Part shown: piece by piece, positions 62,911 through 64,000 of the stretch
How the letters are laid out: every line of letters begins with the position of its first letter
Position numbering within the stretch: position 1 is the first letter of the stretch
Assembly: GCF_900116645.1 (NCBI RefSeq)
Contig: NZ_FPBO01000002.1
Coordinates: forward strand, 186,001 to 250,000
Length of the DNA: 64,000 bases
Direction of reading: 5' to 3'
Origin: Pseudoduganella namucuonensis
GTDB taxonomy: Bacteria > Pseudomonadota > Gammaproteobacteria > Burkholderiales > Burkholderiaceae_D
Translations under genes and position numbers: made by a program
Notes under the pieces: model-generated
The model's input: the letters and a program-made list of their open reading frames with translations, nothing else
The model's database searches: none
What the model was told of the DNA's origin: nothing

Positions 62911-64000
62911 TCAGACCGCCTCTGCCGGAAGATCCAGCCAAATCCGGTCGCATTGTTCCACAGGGCGCAGCCACGCCTCGACAAGAGGAAGCTCGTGGAA
63001 AATAAAGTACCGGGCCGCCACGATCTTGGCTTCAACAAAGCCGGACGAACGCCTCTCGCTATTTCCGGCTTGAATCGCGGCACGCGCCACGTCAAGCCAG
63101 ATCCATCCCATTACCACATGGCCGAACGCCCTGAGGTAGGCTGTCGCGTTGGCTAATGCCTCCGGCGCGCTGCCGCTTGCCCATGCCAGGACAGTCGCGT
63201 GCTCAAGGCGCAGCAATGCGCCGCCCAGTTCGCTCGCCAGCGGCAGCAGCCGGTCCAGCTCCGACGCTGCCGCAACCGTTTCACGCATGCGCCGCAACAG
63301 CAAGCGGAAAGGCTCGCCATTTTCCATCACCACTTTGCGTCCAAGCAGATCCATCGCCTGGATACCGTGCGTGCCTTCGTGGATCATGTTGAGCCTGTTG
63401 TCGCGCCAATGCTGCTCGACCGGAAAATCGCGCGTATAACCGTAGCCGCCCAATACCTGGATCGCCATGCTATTGGCCTCCAGGCACCACTCGCTCGGCC
63501 AGCTTTTTGCAATCGGCGTCAGCATTTCCAGCAGGGCTTTCGCCTCCAGCGCCGCGCCGCCCGTACCGGTGTGCTCCTCGTCCACCAGGCGACTGCACAA
63601 GAGGCACAGGGCGACCGCCCCTTCGCCATAGCTTCTCTGCGCGACCAGCATGCGCCTGACATCGGGATGCCGCGCGATCAGCACCGGTTCCTGTGCCGCG
63701 TCTTTCCCCGCGCCGCGTCCAAGCTTGACTGGCCGCCCCTGCGGCCGCTGGAATGCGTAGTCCCGCGATTCCAGGTAGCCCGCCATCCCAAGCATCGCCG
63801 CCCCCAGGCCGACGTGGATGCGCGCCTCGTTCATCATGTGAAACATGTACGTCAACCCGAACCCCGCGTCGCCAACGCGGTATCCGACGGCGCCGCCGCC
63901 CTCGCCATAGTTGAGCAGGGTATTGACCGTGCCCCGGTAACCCAGCTTGTGGTTCAGCCCCGCCAGCGAGACATCGTTGCGCTCCCCGGTAAGGCGCCCA
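62911..64000 (-). CDS. acyl-CoA dehydrogenase, N-terminal part outside the window
   Basis: The frame is open to the last base of the window, so the start is to the right; about 363 residues are visible, with GRLTGERNDVSLAGLNHKLGYRG at the window edge. It has the C-terminal half of an acyl-CoA dehydrogenase: GFGLTYMFHMMNEARIHVGLGAA, ANSMAIQVLGGYGYTRDFPVEQHWRDNRL and the catalytic Glu in NMIHEGTHGIQAMDLLGRKV. The C-terminal extension after about residue 230 of the visible part is typical of the long FadE-like bacterial group. It oxidises an acyl-CoA with FAD; chain length unknown. Confidence 0.9.
   Translation of the reverse strand, partial: GRLTGERNDVSLAGLNHKLGYRGTVNTLLNYGEGGGAVGYRVGDAGFGLTYMFHMMNEARIHVGLGAAMLGMAGYLESRDYAFQRPQGRPVKLGRGAGKDAAQEPVLIARHPDVRRMLVAQRSYGEGAVALCLLCSRLVDEEHTGTGGAALEAKALLEMLTPIAKSWPSEWCLEANSMAIQVLGGYGYTRDFPVEQHWRDNRLNMIHEGTHGIQAMDLLGRKVVMENGEPFRLLLRRMRETVAAASELDRLLPLASELGGALLRLEHATVLAWASGSAPEALANATAYLRAFGHVVMGWIWLDVARAAIQAGNSERRSSGFVEAKIVAARYFIFHELPLVEAWLRPVEQCDRIWLDLPAEAV

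Overview
The window is high-GC DNA, densely packed with genes and using mostly G/C-ending codons. Two PEP-CTERM secreted proteins, Caulobacter-type xylose genes, several two-component proteins and RND efflux pumps point to an environmental betaproteobacterium of the Oxalobacteraceae (Massilia, Duganella or Pseudoduganella type). This is inferred from gene content; no rRNA or tRNA gene was seen to confirm it.

Layout. 1-1442: end of a PhyH-type dioxygenase gene and a sugar isomerase-like gene. 1548-5160 (minus): a CHASE histidine kinase, an HD-GYP protein with a degenerate receiver and a small zinc-ribbon protein. 5252-10775: an OhrR-type redox regulator with a compact promoter/operator, an orphan 87-aa protein, a large methyltransferase, a 2OG-Fe dioxygenase, a receiver-kinase protein and a double-receiver protein. 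11026-11690: a PEP-CTERM gene behind a sigma-54 promoter. 11834-18323: a TetR/OMF/MFP/RND efflux operon with a palindromic operator. 18359-22682 (minus): an EmrB/EmrA/outer-membrane-factor tripartite pump. 22782-26742 (minus): large catalase, a 23-aa membrane peptide, a membrane protein and a DUF883-like protein, which look like a stress group. 26872-30432: a LysR regulator divergent from a D-malate/tartrate dehydrogenase and a DctA C4-dicarboxylate transporter.

30485-52392 is a glucuronoxylan utilisation island. It holds a LacI regulator, GH67 and GH115 alpha-glucuronidases, a GH10 xylanase, an SGNH esterase and a GH3 beta-xylosidase/glucosidase, together with glucarate dehydratase, the oxidative xylose genes xylX-B-C-D and the xylose ABC transporter xylFGH. 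Extracellular and periplasmic enzymes would cut xylan and remove 4-O-methylglucuronate. XylFGH imports xylose and XylB-C-D-X oxidise it to 2-ketoglutarate semialdehyde. GudD offers a parallel entry for glucuronate-derived glucarate. The final semialdehyde dehydrogenase is not in the window. Related TGTTAGCG-type operators lie in both divergent promoter regions of the island.

52543-64000: a 919-aa lysine-poor Ala/Arg/Gln/Glu/Thr coiled-coil repeat protein with no recognised family (the most novel protein here), two periplasmic binding proteins, two small unknown proteins, a second sigma-54-preceded PEP-CTERM gene, an SRAP (YedK) protein, a secreted alpha/beta hydrolase, TetR and AraC regulators and the C-terminal part of an acyl-CoA dehydrogenase.

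Across the window are palindromic REP-like elements: three 66-bp copies with GGGGACAGACC arms, one pair of GGGGTCAGACCCC palindromes and one 114-bp element with perfect 31-bp arms. All lie between genes, including inside operons.
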